A stretch of DNA of 61,141 bases from Nostoc sp. MG11 (GTDB lineage Bacteria; Cyanobacteriota; Cyanobacteriia; Cyanobacteriales; Nostocaceae). The notes under the pieces are model-generated. The model was given only the letters and a program-made list of their open reading frames with translations. It was not told the DNA's origin and did not search any database. This document shows positions 39,570 to 49,018 of this stretch, one piece after another. Numbering within the stretch: position 1 is the stretch's first letter; each line of letters begins with the position of its first letter. The DNA lies in NCBI RefSeq assembly GCF_014904695.1, contig NZ_JACXXN010000033.1, forward strand, positions 1-61,141, read 5' to 3'. The translations under genes and the position numbers were made by a program.

Positions 39570-40179
39570 ACTTTCTCTTTTTGGTTGTAGACTGAGTGAC
39601 TCTTGACTCGACAATAAACTCTGGAATTTCCTGGAGTTCAGCTTCACTCAAACTATACTGTTCACAAACTAAACTCAAGCGATTTCCTGGAGTTTTGACA
39701 GCGTTGACAGAATGAGTTAAATCACCTTGGAAATAAACTAAAGTATTGAATTGGGGTTTAATTTGTCCAAGTTGACGTTTATGCGATCGCAATACCAGTT
39801 CTCCCCCCTCCATATCTGCTGGTACGCGCACATAAAGAACGCTGACAACCGCAGGCGGCTCAATAGTTTTGCAGTAGGAACGCAAAGAGCGATCAATATG
39901 TGGATCAACGCGGGAGCCTTCTTTTAGCTGCAAAGGATTGAGGTAAAATGCATTACAATTCGGCTGGAGAGCTAAATCTAAGTAAGGCTTGAAGTAGGGG
40001 AATTGTTGCTCTACTTGCGGTAATCCAGAACGTTGAAATACTACAGAAAATCCTTTAGTGGCGACAAAATCGCGGTTGAGGTTATTGATAGCAAAGTAAG
40101 GACAAGCTTGGATTTCTCCCCACAAGTTATTTAGGTAATCGCTGGGGAAAGCGTTGGTTTGTTGTTGATAGTGTTTCAC
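39559..40179 (-). CDS. 2-oxoglutarate/Fe(II)-dependent dioxygenase-like protein within the cas operon
   Basis: 206 aa, of the prolyl-4-hydroxylase-like 2OG-Fe(II) oxygenase superfamily. The metal triad is visible as H94 and D96 in DPHIDRS and H156 in GDLTHSVNAV; R167 in GNRLSLV would bind 2-oxoglutarate. Strand motifs SVLYVRVPADMEGGELVL and NTLVYFQGD fit the double-stranded beta helix. Such enzymes hydroxylate or demethylate proteins, nucleic acids or small molecules. It lies between cas3 and cas6 in the same direction, about 76 bp after cas3 and with its 3' end overlapping the cas6 start by 11 bp. It is not a standard subtype I-D component. The target is unknown. Confidence 0.88.
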   Translation of the reverse strand: MKHYQQQTNAFPSDYLNNLWGEIQACPYFAINNLNRDFVATKGFSVVFQRSGLPQVEQQFPYFKPYLDLALQPNCNAFYLNPLQLKEGSRVDPHIDRSLRSYCKTIEPPAVVSVLYVRVPADMEGGELVLRSHKRQLGQIKPQFNTLVYFQGDLTHSVNAVKTPGNRLSLVCEQYSLSEAELQEIPEFIVESRVTQSTTKKRKYAS

Positions 40180-40255
40180 AGTGGATGTGAGAGAAATATA
40201 CTTATAAATTGATGTTCTACAAATTCTCGCACCAATGGTGCGAGAATTTAATTAC

Positions 40256-42538
40256 TTATCCCGCAATAAAGACTTCATCATCTGGAAGACGTAGCTGTTT
40301 AAATTTCATTGCCATTGTTAAAATTCCTGACAAGCCTGAAAAAAATCTATATTCTTTCTCCATATCATTACAAACAATGGTTATTGGATAAGAAACAATT
40401 CCTTGCTTGTTTAATTGGAAAATAACAGCAGCATTTGTTCTTGGGCAAATAATTATTCCTGGTAAAAGATGCCTACTCAAAGCTTGTATTAGGGGTGTGG
40501 GTCGTATTGCCCCTCCAGCAGTGCGGATAATTTGACAATTTTTAAAAGATGTTAGTTTGTTCAGTTCTGTACTGATAAATTCCTGCCAGTTATCAGTGTA
40601 GCGTAATTCAAAACTCAATTGATAAGTTTCAGTAGCGCGACTAGTGACTTCAATATAATCACCATTTTGGACAAATTCACAATAGCGTAATAGGTGAAAA
40701 GAATCTAGTTTTGTTTCCTCCGATTCATCTAGAATAAAACCATGAGGATCACGAATGGAAAGACTTTCAAATAGAGTAGAGCGAAAATTAAATAACGGTG
40801 CATAACTGGTACTAAAAACTTCAGCAAATTCTTTTAACTCAGTTAGTGCATCTTCATCTTCTTTAAATAAATCTACGTATTCGTCTAAAGTTGTACGTCC
40901 AGCTTGTAAGTCATCCCAATCTTCAGGGAATTTAGCCTTGATAAAGGTTCTGACAAACGCTTGACCACCTTTGATATACTTCCAATCTTTTTTGATATCT
41001 TTGGAAGTTTTTTTCGCAATAGTTTCAGCACCTCGTAAAAGTTTCATTCTATAGCGATAATCATCCCAAGTTCTGTTGCCTTCAAAAATAGATTTTAGAG
41101 TATTGAATAACTCCAAAATCAATTTTTCTTCAGCTAAACCTTCAAGCATTTCTTCCAATTCCAACAAGGGACGGGCAATTTCTAGAAATGCTTCTGAACG
41201 CCAGTAAGCTTTTAAAAAAGGCTTATCTAAACAGGGAAGTGTTTCAAGTAAGTTTTTTAGCGCTGTACGTCCTCCAGTAGTATCTAAAGAGGTTAAACCT
41301 TCTTCCCAAGCATCAGCAGGTAAGTAAGCAATAGCTTCTGAATCAATATTAGTTTCAGATTTACCCAAAACACGCCCTACTCTACCAATTCTCTGCCAAA
41401 ATGCGGCGCGATCGCGTGCTGAAAAAATCAACCAATCTAAATTTTGCCGTTTCGGTTCAGGATGTCTTTCAAAGTTAAATCCTACATCTACAGTGCTAGT
41501 AGCCAAAATGATTTGACACTGCATAGCCCTTTGTCTATCTTTTTTTGGCGCAGGGCCTGTAATGCGTCCGATGTCATCACCAAGTCCTTGCTGTCTTAAG
41601 AAAGTTGATAGACAATTAATATTATCAAGAGAGTCAAGAATTACAGCACCATTTTCATCAGGTCTTTCTCGAAAACGTTGTATAACTTCTGCTGCTAACT
41701 CTGCTAACCACTCTTCCTTACTATCTGGTTTTGGTCTTAATTCCAGATTAACTGCTGTTTGTGATGGTAAAAGATTAGAATTACCTACTTCTCCATCAAT
41801 TCTTGCTATTTTAACACCAGCCTGTTTTAAATTCTGCAATGCTAATTCACAAGCTGGTTCTGGTGTTGCTGTCAGCAATACTACTTTACGTCCGTTCTCA
41901 AAAAAGCGAAAAACTTGAGAATAAGCGAGATAAAACAGCATTCCTACTAGCTGTTTAGCATCGTAGAGATGAAATTCATCAAAAATGACTGTCGAAAATT
42001 TGGTGTAAAAACTACTGGCGATATTACCTCTATCTAAGTTGTTATATGCAAAGAAAGTTGCATAGTAAAAGATATCAGGATTTGTGACTAAAATGATGGG
42101 CGTATTAGCCCCAACATCAGGAAAAACTGTAGCCGGATTCCGTAATACATTATACAGCTTTTCCCCTGAACGACTGCCTACTTTATCGTTAGACCAGCTT
42201 TTAATATCTTTAGCAGAAGCTGATTTGACTACATGAGGTAAATTAGCCTCCTTAACAAACTTTTTTGCAGCTTCTGTTTGCTGTTCAATCAAAGCATTAG
42301 TTGGAGCAATGTAAACAGCACTTTTATTTGGCTGATGTTTTAATACTGTTAATCCTGCGTTGGTTTTACCTGTGCCAGTTGGTGCTAAATCAAGGATAAT
42401 ATCTGCATCCTTAGATTGTTCAAATACATCTACTTGATGCTGAAGTGCATTCCCCATAAAAGATAGTTCATCTGGCAAAGATGCACAAGCTGAAATACTA
42501 CGCGGTTCTAATCTGATAACTAATCTTTGATTACTCAT
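40256..42538 (-). CDS. cas3: CRISPR-associated helicase Cas3 (type I-D form, no HD domain)
   Basis: 760 aa, SF2 DNA helicase of the interference stage. Motif I is APTGTGKTNAG near residues 53-63, motif II is the DExH-like IFDEFHLYDA, motif III is LLTATPEPA, motif V is STVDVGFNF and motif VI is RIGRVGR. It has no HD nuclease domain, which is characteristic of subtype I-D, where the HD domain resides in Cas10d. The start MSNQRLVIRLEP overlaps the csc1 stop by 8 bp. The longer frame to 42607 is rejected because it lies inside csc1. Confidence 0.93.
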   Translation of the reverse strand: MSNQRLVIRLEPRSISACASLPDELSFMGNALQHQVDVFEQSKDADIILDLAPTGTGKTNAGLTVLKHQPNKSAVYIAPTNALIEQQTEAAKKFVKEANLPHVVKSASAKDIKSWSNDKVGSRSGEKLYNVLRNPATVFPDVGANTPIILVTNPDIFYYATFFAYNNLDRGNIASSFYTKFSTVIFDEFHLYDAKQLVGMLFYLAYSQVFRFFENGRKVVLLTATPEPACELALQNLKQAGVKIARIDGEVGNSNLLPSQTAVNLELRPKPDSKEEWLAELAAEVIQRFRERPDENGAVILDSLDNINCLSTFLRQQGLGDDIGRITGPAPKKDRQRAMQCQIILATSTVDVGFNFERHPEPKRQNLDWLIFSARDRAAFWQRIGRVGRVLGKSETNIDSEAIAYLPADAWEEGLTSLDTTGGRTALKNLLETLPCLDKPFLKAYWRSEAFLEIARPLLELEEMLEGLAEEKLILELFNTLKSIFEGNRTWDDYRYRMKLLRGAETIAKKTSKDIKKDWKYIKGGQAFVRTFIKAKFPEDWDDLQAGRTTLDEYVDLFKEDEDALTELKEFAEVFSTSYAPLFNFRSTLFESLSIRDPHGFILDESEETKLDSFHLLRYCEFVQNGDYIEVTSRATETYQLSFELRYTDNWQEFISTELNKLTSFKNCQIIRTAGGAIRPTPLIQALSRHLLPGIIICPRTNAAVIFQLNKQGIVSYPITIVCNDMEKEYRFFSGLSGILTMAMKFKQLRLPDDEVFIAG

Positions 42539-43289
42539 TGTTACTTTCTCTACCGCAAAAATGTAACCCTGCTGGTACAACCATTTCCCCAACTTGCCAA
42601 GCAGCACCCCGAAAACGAAGATTTTTAATGATGGGTGCAGGAGGAATAGAAATTAAATCGAATGCTAAAGCCTCTATTTGCTGTGGTAAATCAGCAGCAT
42701 TTAGATAATGTTGACTTTGATATTCACTTTCTGGTAGTAAAGTCACAGGAAATTCATTCAGCACATTCACTTTGACTTTACTCATGAATTTACCAAGGCG
42801 AATATAATTTGGTAATTGGTAATTTCCAAATACCAAAGTTTGAAATTTATTTCTGCGTTCAATCATCCGCAGTCTTCCGGTTTGCGGAAAATTACTTGGT
42901 CTAAATGAACTTGGTTTTTTGCCTTGGCGTTGTAATGGTAAATCTTCCCGCGCGGTAGCAACACGGTTATTAGTCATTGCATACCAGTAAGAATCAGAAA
43001 GAGCATTGAAACGTTCAAATCTAAATGTCACTCTACCTACTGGTGAAGCTGGTAAGATATAACCAGCTTGTGCTATTGGTTGCAAATCTTCTTTGTAGGT
43101 TGGTCGTCCTGTAGCCTGACCTTGGAGGCGATAGGGGGAATTTACCCAACCTAAAGCATAGGTAAGAGCATAATTCCCAATTACCCCCTCAGTATAATAG
43201 GTATCAGACAACTCCCTAGAGGCAAAAAAGACTGGTTCAAGACAGTATAATTCAACAAGTTTTGCCTGCTGAAAAGGAATTGTTGACAT
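42531..43289 (-). CDS. csc1: type I-D Cascade subunit Csc1 (Cas5d)
   Basis: 252 aa, the Cas5-type subunit that caps the 5' handle of the crRNA in the I-D effector complex. The N-terminal stretch VELYCLEPVFFASRELSDTYYTEG and FRFERFNALSDSYW are typical of Csc1. The basic loop near LPLQRQGKKPSSFRPSNFPQ may touch the crRNA. It is packed between csc2 (3-bp gap) and cas3 (8-bp overlap). Confidence 0.92.
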   Translation of the reverse strand: MSTIPFQQAKLVELYCLEPVFFASRELSDTYYTEGVIGNYALTYALGWVNSPYRLQGQATGRPTYKEDLQPIAQAGYILPASPVGRVTFRFERFNALSDSYWYAMTNNRVATAREDLPLQRQGKKPSSFRPSNFPQTGRLRMIERRNKFQTLVFGNYQLPNYIRLGKFMSKVKVNVLNEFPVTLLPESEYQSQHYLNAADLPQQIEALAFDLISIPPAPIIKNLRFRGAAWQVGEMVVPAGLHFCGRESNNE

Positions 43290-43292
43290 AAC

Positions 43293-44318
43293 CTAAATCT
43301 CTACTTCAACTAGTGTATTTTTGCCTTTCGCTTTAGCCTTTTTCTTATCAGGTGCAACCTGACGAAAGGATTCATAAGATTGGCTTAAACGCTTGAGAAA
43401 ATTATCACGTTCAGCTTCTGACCAATTAGTTTCTACATCAGTCACTAAATTTGCTAATTCTTCCTCAGATAGCTGCACAGAAACCCCTCTCTTATTTTTC
43501 CAATTAGCAATTACTTGTTTGCTTGCTGTAATTAATTGATTAATATTCAAAGGGTGTTCCAAAGGTTTACCTAATACATCATAAGTAGCTTGTACAAGTT
43601 CCAGAGAACTAGGAAGTTCGGTAATACTACCAAATACGCCTAATATTTGGTTTTCCATGCGTCCAACACGACTGGAAACTGCACCATAACGACTTGTGAA
43701 CAGAATGTTACCGATGATATAGCGTAGTTCATCCGCAGTTACATCTTTTAGGGTGACGACATCCAGAAAATGAACTCCTGGTTTGATATATTCGCTGGTA
43801 TTTAAAGCTGTTGAGGCGTTACCTTTTTCATCGCGCATTGTACCAGTTTCGTAGATGGCGTTTATGGTGCGATCGCCTACGACATCACTAGCAGGTAAAA
43901 TACTAAAAGCATCTTCAGTCCAAATGCGGCTTTTTTGAGCGCCACCACCAGCAGCGAAGCCGTAGAGGAAACAATCTACACACATTTCACAAGGTGCATT
44001 AGTATTTAAAGAACAAAGAGAGCCATCTTTAGGGTTAGTGTATAAAAGCTCATGCGCTCTTAAATGTTCTCGTCCGTAGCGTCTTTCTGGTGCTACTTGT
44101 TTACGCTTAGTCATTACCAAGCGTTGAATTATAGTTTTTTGATTTTCACCCTCTAAACCAGCCTGGACAAATTCGCTACACATTGGTTCACCTGAACCTT
44201 CTGTGCGAAAGATAGTTTCAGAATGAGTTGTTCTTAAAACAACTAAAGTAATAAAACGTCCTTTGGGGAAATTTTCATAACTTGTTGCTAGTACCGAGGA
44301 AAGTTTTGAAATGGACAT
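43293..44318 (-). CDS. csc2: type I-D Cascade backbone subunit Csc2 (Cas7d)
   Basis: 341 aa, the repeated backbone subunit that coats the crRNA. Recognisable sections are the start KGRFITLVVLRTTHSETIF, the cysteine-bearing loop NTNAPCEMCVDCFLYG (a zinc-binding-like insertion), and RYIIGNILFTSRYGAVSSR. The final part is Lys-rich (DKKKAKAKGKNT). It lies 20 bp after cas10d. Confidence 0.93.
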   Translation of the reverse strand: MSISKLSSVLATSYENFPKGRFITLVVLRTTHSETIFRTEGSGEPMCSEFVQAGLEGENQKTIIQRLVMTKRKQVAPERRYGREHLRAHELLYTNPKDGSLCSLNTNAPCEMCVDCFLYGFAAGGGAQKSRIWTEDAFSILPASDVVGDRTINAIYETGTMRDEKGNASTALNTSEYIKPGVHFLDVVTLKDVTADELRYIIGNILFTSRYGAVSSRVGRMENQILGVFGSITELPSSLELVQATYDVLGKPLEHPLNINQLITASKQVIANWKNKRGVSVQLSEEELANLVTDVETNWSEAERDNFLKRLSQSYESFRQVAPDKKKAKAKGKNTLVEVEI

Positions 44319-44338
44319 GATGAAAAACTCCTAATTAT

Positions 44339-47035
44339 TTAAACAGTTGTAGTTGTTTCGACAGAATCATCTTCAGATTGACTTTTGAGTTGTTTACGTG
44401 CTTCTTCAAGGAAGAATAAATAAGCAGCTTCTAAAGTTTTTTGATCAGATAAAAACTTTTCAGGACGTGCCGAATAAACCTCCTCATATAGTTTTCGTAA
44501 TAGCTCGTAATAACGCTTGACCTGTTCATACTTTGTTGCACCTACGCCATGCTCACGGATACGGTCTAAGCGAGTATGATATTGCTGTATTAAAGCAGCA
44601 AAAATTACATCTAATCCCAAATAAGGCTTTTGAGAACGAATAGCAGCAATAAAAGCTGTAAACGGTTCTGCTTGAGCAGTTCGTTTAAAAGAACTTCCCC
44701 AAATTTTTCCCTCTGCTGCAACTTGAGCAGCTTCTTTAAGATATTTAGTTAAGAGTAAGTTTTCATCAGGCATAAAGCTCTCCAACAAAGTATTTAACGG
44801 TTCACAAATGCGACTCCAAATAACACTCAAGTTTGGTTCATCTTGTTCCCGCAGAGTCCAACGTAGCAAGACATAATAAAGTTCAATTGGTCTGACACAA
44901 GCACGAGCCAAATCATACAAACAATCATCAGCTTTCTGAATACTTGCAACAGATGTTGCTAGGTTGCTAATACATTGCAGTCTCTCAAGAATTTTTTCTG
45001 CATCTTGGCGCTGTTGATATTGTCCATTTCCCAATAAAGTTTGCAGTGCAGAAGGAATTCCCTCTATTCGTCCGTAAACATTACTAGATAACTCAACTTC
45101 TAGATTGCTACTCAAGGTAAAAGGAAAGCCAATATCTAAAGACAATGAAATTTCTAAAGCAAGTCTCAGTGATTTTAGTAAAGCTAAAGAATTATTAACA
45201 TCTCCCCAAAGTAAAGGAATAATGACAGATGTATGAACAAAATCAGGACGCTTTGGCAATGCTAAACCAACTACTTTGTTAGCTTTAAATTCAAGCTGAT
45301 TATCTTTATATAATTTCAATTCATCAATGGTGACAGTACCACCTTCAGCATTTGTTGCTGCAAGTTGTTTTAAAAGTCCACGCCAAATTCTCAATAGTTC
45401 TGGAGCAGAACCTTTAGGTAATGCTAAGTGCAAATAAAGCGGGTCTTGTTTTTTTATAGCAGGAAAGTTCGCCCCAACTGCCATTAATTGGTAAGCTAAA
45501 GCTGCAATTGAATCTGCTTGTCTTTTCGGTTCTGCACTAATACCTCCCGGTAAGCGATTAGAAAAAGCTTGTACCTTTGTACCAGGAGGCATATTATCTG
45601 AAATTAGCTCATCTATATCTGTAGAAGTAGAACCTAAAGAGCATCTTTGTCTGGGATTTGCTTCTACATAAGCATTTAAATCATTAACTCCATTTAACCG
45701 AATAGCAAAAGGTAAATTTACCATTCGGCTAACGGCTGCAATCATTTCTTCAGATACTTCTGTTTCTTCAGATATTTGTGTACTTTCCTTTCTTAGTTGG
45801 AAAGATTCTTGTAGAGCTTCTTTAATACCCTCAATTCCTTTAACAGCAGCCTTAGCAGCAAATAAAGGTCGCCCATATTGACCATTAAACGGCTCAATTG
45901 CAGTACGCTGAAGTTCAGATATACCCGTATGATGGGCGATTTTATCCCAAACTTCTTTAGGACTTAATCCGACTTCTCTATAACTGAGGTAAGCTGCCTT
46001 TAAACCTTCAGATATAGCAAATTCTTCCGCATTACTTACAGGTAATAACTGAAGTTCAGCCGCTTTTATTAGTGCATCTGCACCAGCCGCTTCACCCCAT
46101 TTAGCTACATCTTTAGCAATCTTGTCTGATTTATAACCAGCTTTTTTCCTTTCTAAAAGAGCCTCAACATTTTCCAATACTTCCTCAATATTTTGTTGGA
46201 TAGCTTGATGAGAAACCTTAATACCATCCTTGGTAGCTCTGACAAGTCTTTCGATATTATTACCAAAAACTTGGTCAATTTTAGTTTGCCAAACAGCAGC
46301 TATTTCTTTTGTCAAATCTACATTTGCTAAAGCTTCCCCTTCAAAAAGTTCGCCATCAGGGAAAATTGCTAAAGGATTTAACCCATACTTTTGCAAAACC
46401 TCTTCGCAAGCACCCAGCAATAGGGCTGTAATATAGCCTTTGTCTTCAGAGATGCGGATTCTAAAGAGGTTACATCTTCGCCCAAAAGCAACGGTTAATT
46501 CTTTTTCCAGTTTCCGAAAACGTTGTGCATCTGGAATTCCTAAATCAAACAAGTCCGCAGCTGTAAGCATCGCCGCCCAACGTTCAATATTTGGGTCTTC
46601 TGGTAAAAATCTTGCTCCATCGCTGACGTTATGACCTGAATGGCGCTCAATTAGCTTTCTGACTAACTCCAAATCATCTTCTGAGACAACAAAGCTAAGT
46701 ACACAAGCCTTTTCAAGTTGTTCTCGTAAAAATTCCTGATTTCTAGCCAGGGTTTTAACATTGCGTCCTTGGGAACCTTCTAGTTTATTGAGGTCATGAA
46801 CAGCCGTTGCAGCTAGTAGCAAAGGTCTTTTATCTTCTGGGACTTCTGCTATTCGGCTGACTGTCAAAATGAACTGACACGCCGAATCGAGGTGTTCTGC
46901 AAGGGTTGTACCCGTTCTCACACCAGTTTGATGACGATGTGCATGGTTTTCATAAAGCTGGGGGCGAATTTCACTGAAATAAATCTCCTCCAAAGTTTTG
47001 GGAGGAACATTTAAAAGCCGACTGCGCTTAATCAT
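44339..47035 (-). CDS. cas10d: type I-D large subunit Cas10d (Csc3)
   Basis: 898 aa, the signature protein of subtype I-D. The N-terminal HD nuclease domain is visible as TLAEHLDS (H48), TAVHDLNKLEG (H80-D81) and ERHSGHN. It provides the target-cleaving activity that Cas3 lacks here. The remaining sequence forms a degenerate palm and helical region; no GGDD cyclase motif is seen, as expected for Cas10d. It is the first gene of the operon and its promoter must lie between it and 47146. Confidence 0.93.
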   Translation of the reverse strand: MIKRSRLLNVPPKTLEEIYFSEIRPQLYENHAHRHQTGVRTGTTLAEHLDSACQFILTVSRIAEVPEDKRPLLLAATAVHDLNKLEGSQGRNVKTLARNQEFLREQLEKACVLSFVVSEDDLELVRKLIERHSGHNVSDGARFLPEDPNIERWAAMLTAADLFDLGIPDAQRFRKLEKELTVAFGRRCNLFRIRISEDKGYITALLLGACEEVLQKYGLNPLAIFPDGELFEGEALANVDLTKEIAAVWQTKIDQVFGNNIERLVRATKDGIKVSHQAIQQNIEEVLENVEALLERKKAGYKSDKIAKDVAKWGEAAGADALIKAAELQLLPVSNAEEFAISEGLKAAYLSYREVGLSPKEVWDKIAHHTGISELQRTAIEPFNGQYGRPLFAAKAAVKGIEGIKEALQESFQLRKESTQISEETEVSEEMIAAVSRMVNLPFAIRLNGVNDLNAYVEANPRQRCSLGSTSTDIDELISDNMPPGTKVQAFSNRLPGGISAEPKRQADSIAALAYQLMAVGANFPAIKKQDPLYLHLALPKGSAPELLRIWRGLLKQLAATNAEGGTVTIDELKLYKDNQLEFKANKVVGLALPKRPDFVHTSVIIPLLWGDVNNSLALLKSLRLALEISLSLDIGFPFTLSSNLEVELSSNVYGRIEGIPSALQTLLGNGQYQQRQDAEKILERLQCISNLATSVASIQKADDCLYDLARACVRPIELYYVLLRWTLREQDEPNLSVIWSRICEPLNTLLESFMPDENLLLTKYLKEAAQVAAEGKIWGSSFKRTAQAEPFTAFIAAIRSQKPYLGLDVIFAALIQQYHTRLDRIREHGVGATKYEQVKRYYELLRKLYEEVYSARPEKFLSDQKTLEAAYLFFLEEARKQLKSQSEDDSVETTTTV

Positions 47036-47146
47036 ATTGAAAGATATAAATTTAATACCAAACTCAGTCTCGCTAAGTGGTCAACAATCACCATAGTCTG
47101 TCTTAATTTCTTGTGCCACTAGTACGAGTTTTTATTGAATGAATTT

Positions 47147-47506
47147 TCAAGCCCTATTTTCAGGTGGGCGAATTCTGACTCTATCTAATTCAGCAGTTAC
47201 AATTGCACCAGAGAATAATTCGTTTCCGTAAAGCTGAAGTACCCGCAAACAAACTATTGATTGTTCTTTGGTTGAGAGATTAACTAAGCGCAAGATACCA
47301 CAGTGAGGATTTCCCCGCAGAATTGCTAACTCTCCAAAATCTTTATCAAGGGTGACTAAAATCCTACCTTCACGATAGGCGGTTGCTAAAATTTCCTCGT
47401 CACCTGGATCTTTTGGCCAATCTCCAGACCAAACTACATCATACCCAGTTGTTTGTAAATCGTTACGCACCCTAGCATTAATGCAAGTATCTAGTAGTAT
47501 CTTCAC
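47147..47506 (-). CDS. DUF5615 PIN-like protein, probable toxin (CRISPR-adjacent)
   Basis: 119 aa. MKILLDTCINARVRNDL begins with the metal Asp, VVWSGDWPKDPGDEEIL and GRILVTLDKDFGELA supply the other acidic residues, and GILRLVNLS follows, all typical of DUF5615 (Mut7-C-like PIN fold). Its ATG overlaps the stop of the DUF433 gene by 4 bp. A VapC-like RNase toxin is the usual interpretation. It lies immediately upstream of the cas operon, in the same direction. Confidence 0.8.
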   Translation of the reverse strand: MKILLDTCINARVRNDLQTTGYDVVWSGDWPKDPGDEEILATAYREGRILVTLDKDFGELAILRGNPHCGILRLVNLSTKEQSIVCLRVLQLYGNELFSGAIVTAELDRVRIRPPENRA

Positions 47507-47754
47507 CTTGGGGACTCTATGAATAAAGGTTCAACTCGTTCATGACCAACTAACCTTCGTGCATAGACTAAACAGGCTTGTATATCTTCCCGTTCTAACC
47601 AGGGATAAGCTTCTAGCAAAGTTTCAATAGTATCTCCTACTGCTAACATTCCTAAAATATGTTCAACAGCTAGGCGACGGCCTCGAATAATCGGTTTACC
47701 GCCAAAGATTTGAGGGTTAAATGTAATTCTTTCTAGTAATGTTTGTTCGTTCAT
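47503..47754 (-). CDS. DUF433 protein, probable antitoxin (CRISPR-adjacent)
   Basis: An 83-aa DUF433 protein: ITFNPQIFGGKPIIRGRRL, then VEHILGMLAVGDTIETLLEAYPWLEREDIQACL. This is a small winged-helix-like fold that pairs with DUF5615. It precedes and overlaps its partner gene by 4 bp, the standard antitoxin-first order. Confidence 0.85.
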   Translation of the reverse strand: MNEQTLLERITFNPQIFGGKPIIRGRRLAVEHILGMLAVGDTIETLLEAYPWLEREDIQACLVYARRLVGHERVEPLFIESPR

Positions 47755-48115
47755 GGTTTATACGATGACCTCTAATACAAGGTTTATCGAAACAAATATT
47801 GGAGTCAAGGGAAATTCTGGAGAGCAAATGATCATCGGTCATTGCCGTTGATCTCACTAGCTGCAATCAGCAGTCAAAATCCAGTCTATACTCGTGCTGC
47901 TGACCTTGAGTGCGGCGTTTATTAAACTGAGGCATTAACATAACTTCATGAATCCCTATCAGGGGTTGCAAGCCAGGATATAGCTCTGGCTTTTTTCGTA
48001 TCTGCCTAGCGAGTAACATTGTGTTTTTTTGGTATTGAAATTACTGATTAACTTGGTATACATATAAAATAACTGCAAATACCATTTGTGTCAATAGTGT
48101 AATTACAAGTTACAG
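47755..48115. other. intergenic region between the antitoxin and WYL genes
   Basis: About 360 bp between divergent genes, so it should contain both promoters. It holds AATCCCTATCAGGGG at about 47952, which resembles the core of CRISPR repeats only superficially. No gene found. Confidence 0.4.
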
Positions 48116-48985
48116 ATGCCAAGAAAAAAAGAAACGATTACACTGTCAATTCCACCAGGAACTAAGGAACAACTAGAAGCGATCGCTCGCCAACTCAATA
48201 TCACTTGGGGTAAAGAACCAAGTATTTCGGGCTTAATAGTGGCGATCGCACAACAATCAGTAGAGGTCGGAAAGCCTTTTACGCTCGACTCAAATCAAGT
48301 TAACGCCTTGCAAAAAGCGATCAAAGCCCTGAGTGATGCAGGCCAGATAGGGGAAGCTCAAACTATACTTACACTTTTATTAGAACGTAGTAATCTTGAA
48401 GCTCCCTTGCGTCAATCGCTGATGAAGCAGCTGAGCCAACCTGCTCCTATATGGCGAATTCAGATTGAAGACTTAATTAAAAGACAACAACCTTTCTACC
48501 TTGTCTATCAAAATTCTCAAGGTAATGAACTAGCCTATACAGTTCGCTATGCTGAGGTTCGTTTTTTTGAGAAACGCTTTTACTTGCTGATTTGGTGTGA
48601 AGAAACTCAAGATGTAGAAAACGATATTCCTGATCTACCGGAACTATGGCACAATCGCTGTTTGCGTTTAGACCGGATTGAATCAATGGCAACTATACCT
48701 GCTAGTGGGAATTGGCACGGAGAACTAGATTACCTAGAAGTGTACTTGCAATTTCGTGGTGGCTTGGTGAAAGCCTATCAACCTAAAGAAGATGATATCA
48801 AAGATGAAATCATTGGAGATGTGCGTCAAGTAGTGCGGCGAGTTGTCAATGATTTCTGGCTGATTCGAGAATTATCACGGTATTGGGAAGATTGCGTGAT
48901 TGTATCACCTGAGAGTCTGCGCGATCGCCTCAAACAAAAACTCCTCACCCTGTGCCAGTTGTACGATATCGAAACCAAGAGTTAA
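48116..48985 (+). CDS. WYL-domain-type CRISPR-linked transcriptional regulator
   Basis: 289 aa. The N-terminus (ETITLSIPPGTKEQLEAIARQLNI) looks like a ribbon-helix-helix or similar DNA-binding segment. The middle is helical. The second half (RQQPFYLVYQNSQGNELAYTVRYAEVRFFEKRFYLLIW) has the alternating strands of a WYL domain and ends in PESLRDRLKQKL. WYL proteins often control CRISPR-Cas and phage-defence genes. In Synechocystis, the WYL protein Sll7009 was reported as a negative regulator of the I-D system on plasmid pSYSA. A similar role for the cas operon here is inferred from this and from the location. Confidence 0.75.
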   Translation: MPRKKETITLSIPPGTKEQLEAIARQLNITWGKEPSISGLIVAIAQQSVEVGKPFTLDSNQVNALQKAIKALSDAGQIGEAQTILTLLLERSNLEAPLRQSLMKQLSQPAPIWRIQIEDLIKRQQPFYLVYQNSQGNELAYTVRYAEVRFFEKRFYLLIWCEETQDVENDIPDLPELWHNRCLRLDRIESMATIPASGNWHGELDYLEVYLQFRGGLVKAYQPKEDDIKDEIIGDVRQVVRRVVNDFWLIRELSRYWEDCVIVSPESLRDRLKQKLLTLCQLYDIETKS

Positions 48986-49018
48986 ATTTTGTGGGGTAAG
49001 CATCTTGCCTGCCCTTAA

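Noticed and set aside
39570-39647. N-terminal extension of cas6
   Set aside because: The extra residues overlap the dioxygenase gene and do not match Cas6; the ATG at 39569 fits the family.
42539-42607. N-terminal extension of cas3
   Set aside because: It lies wholly inside csc1 in another frame; MSNQRLVIRLEP is the sensible start.
47952-47975. Possible stray CRISPR repeat near the WYL gene
   Set aside because: Only the short core AATCCCTATCAGGGG is similar; the flanks do not match the 37-bp repeat.
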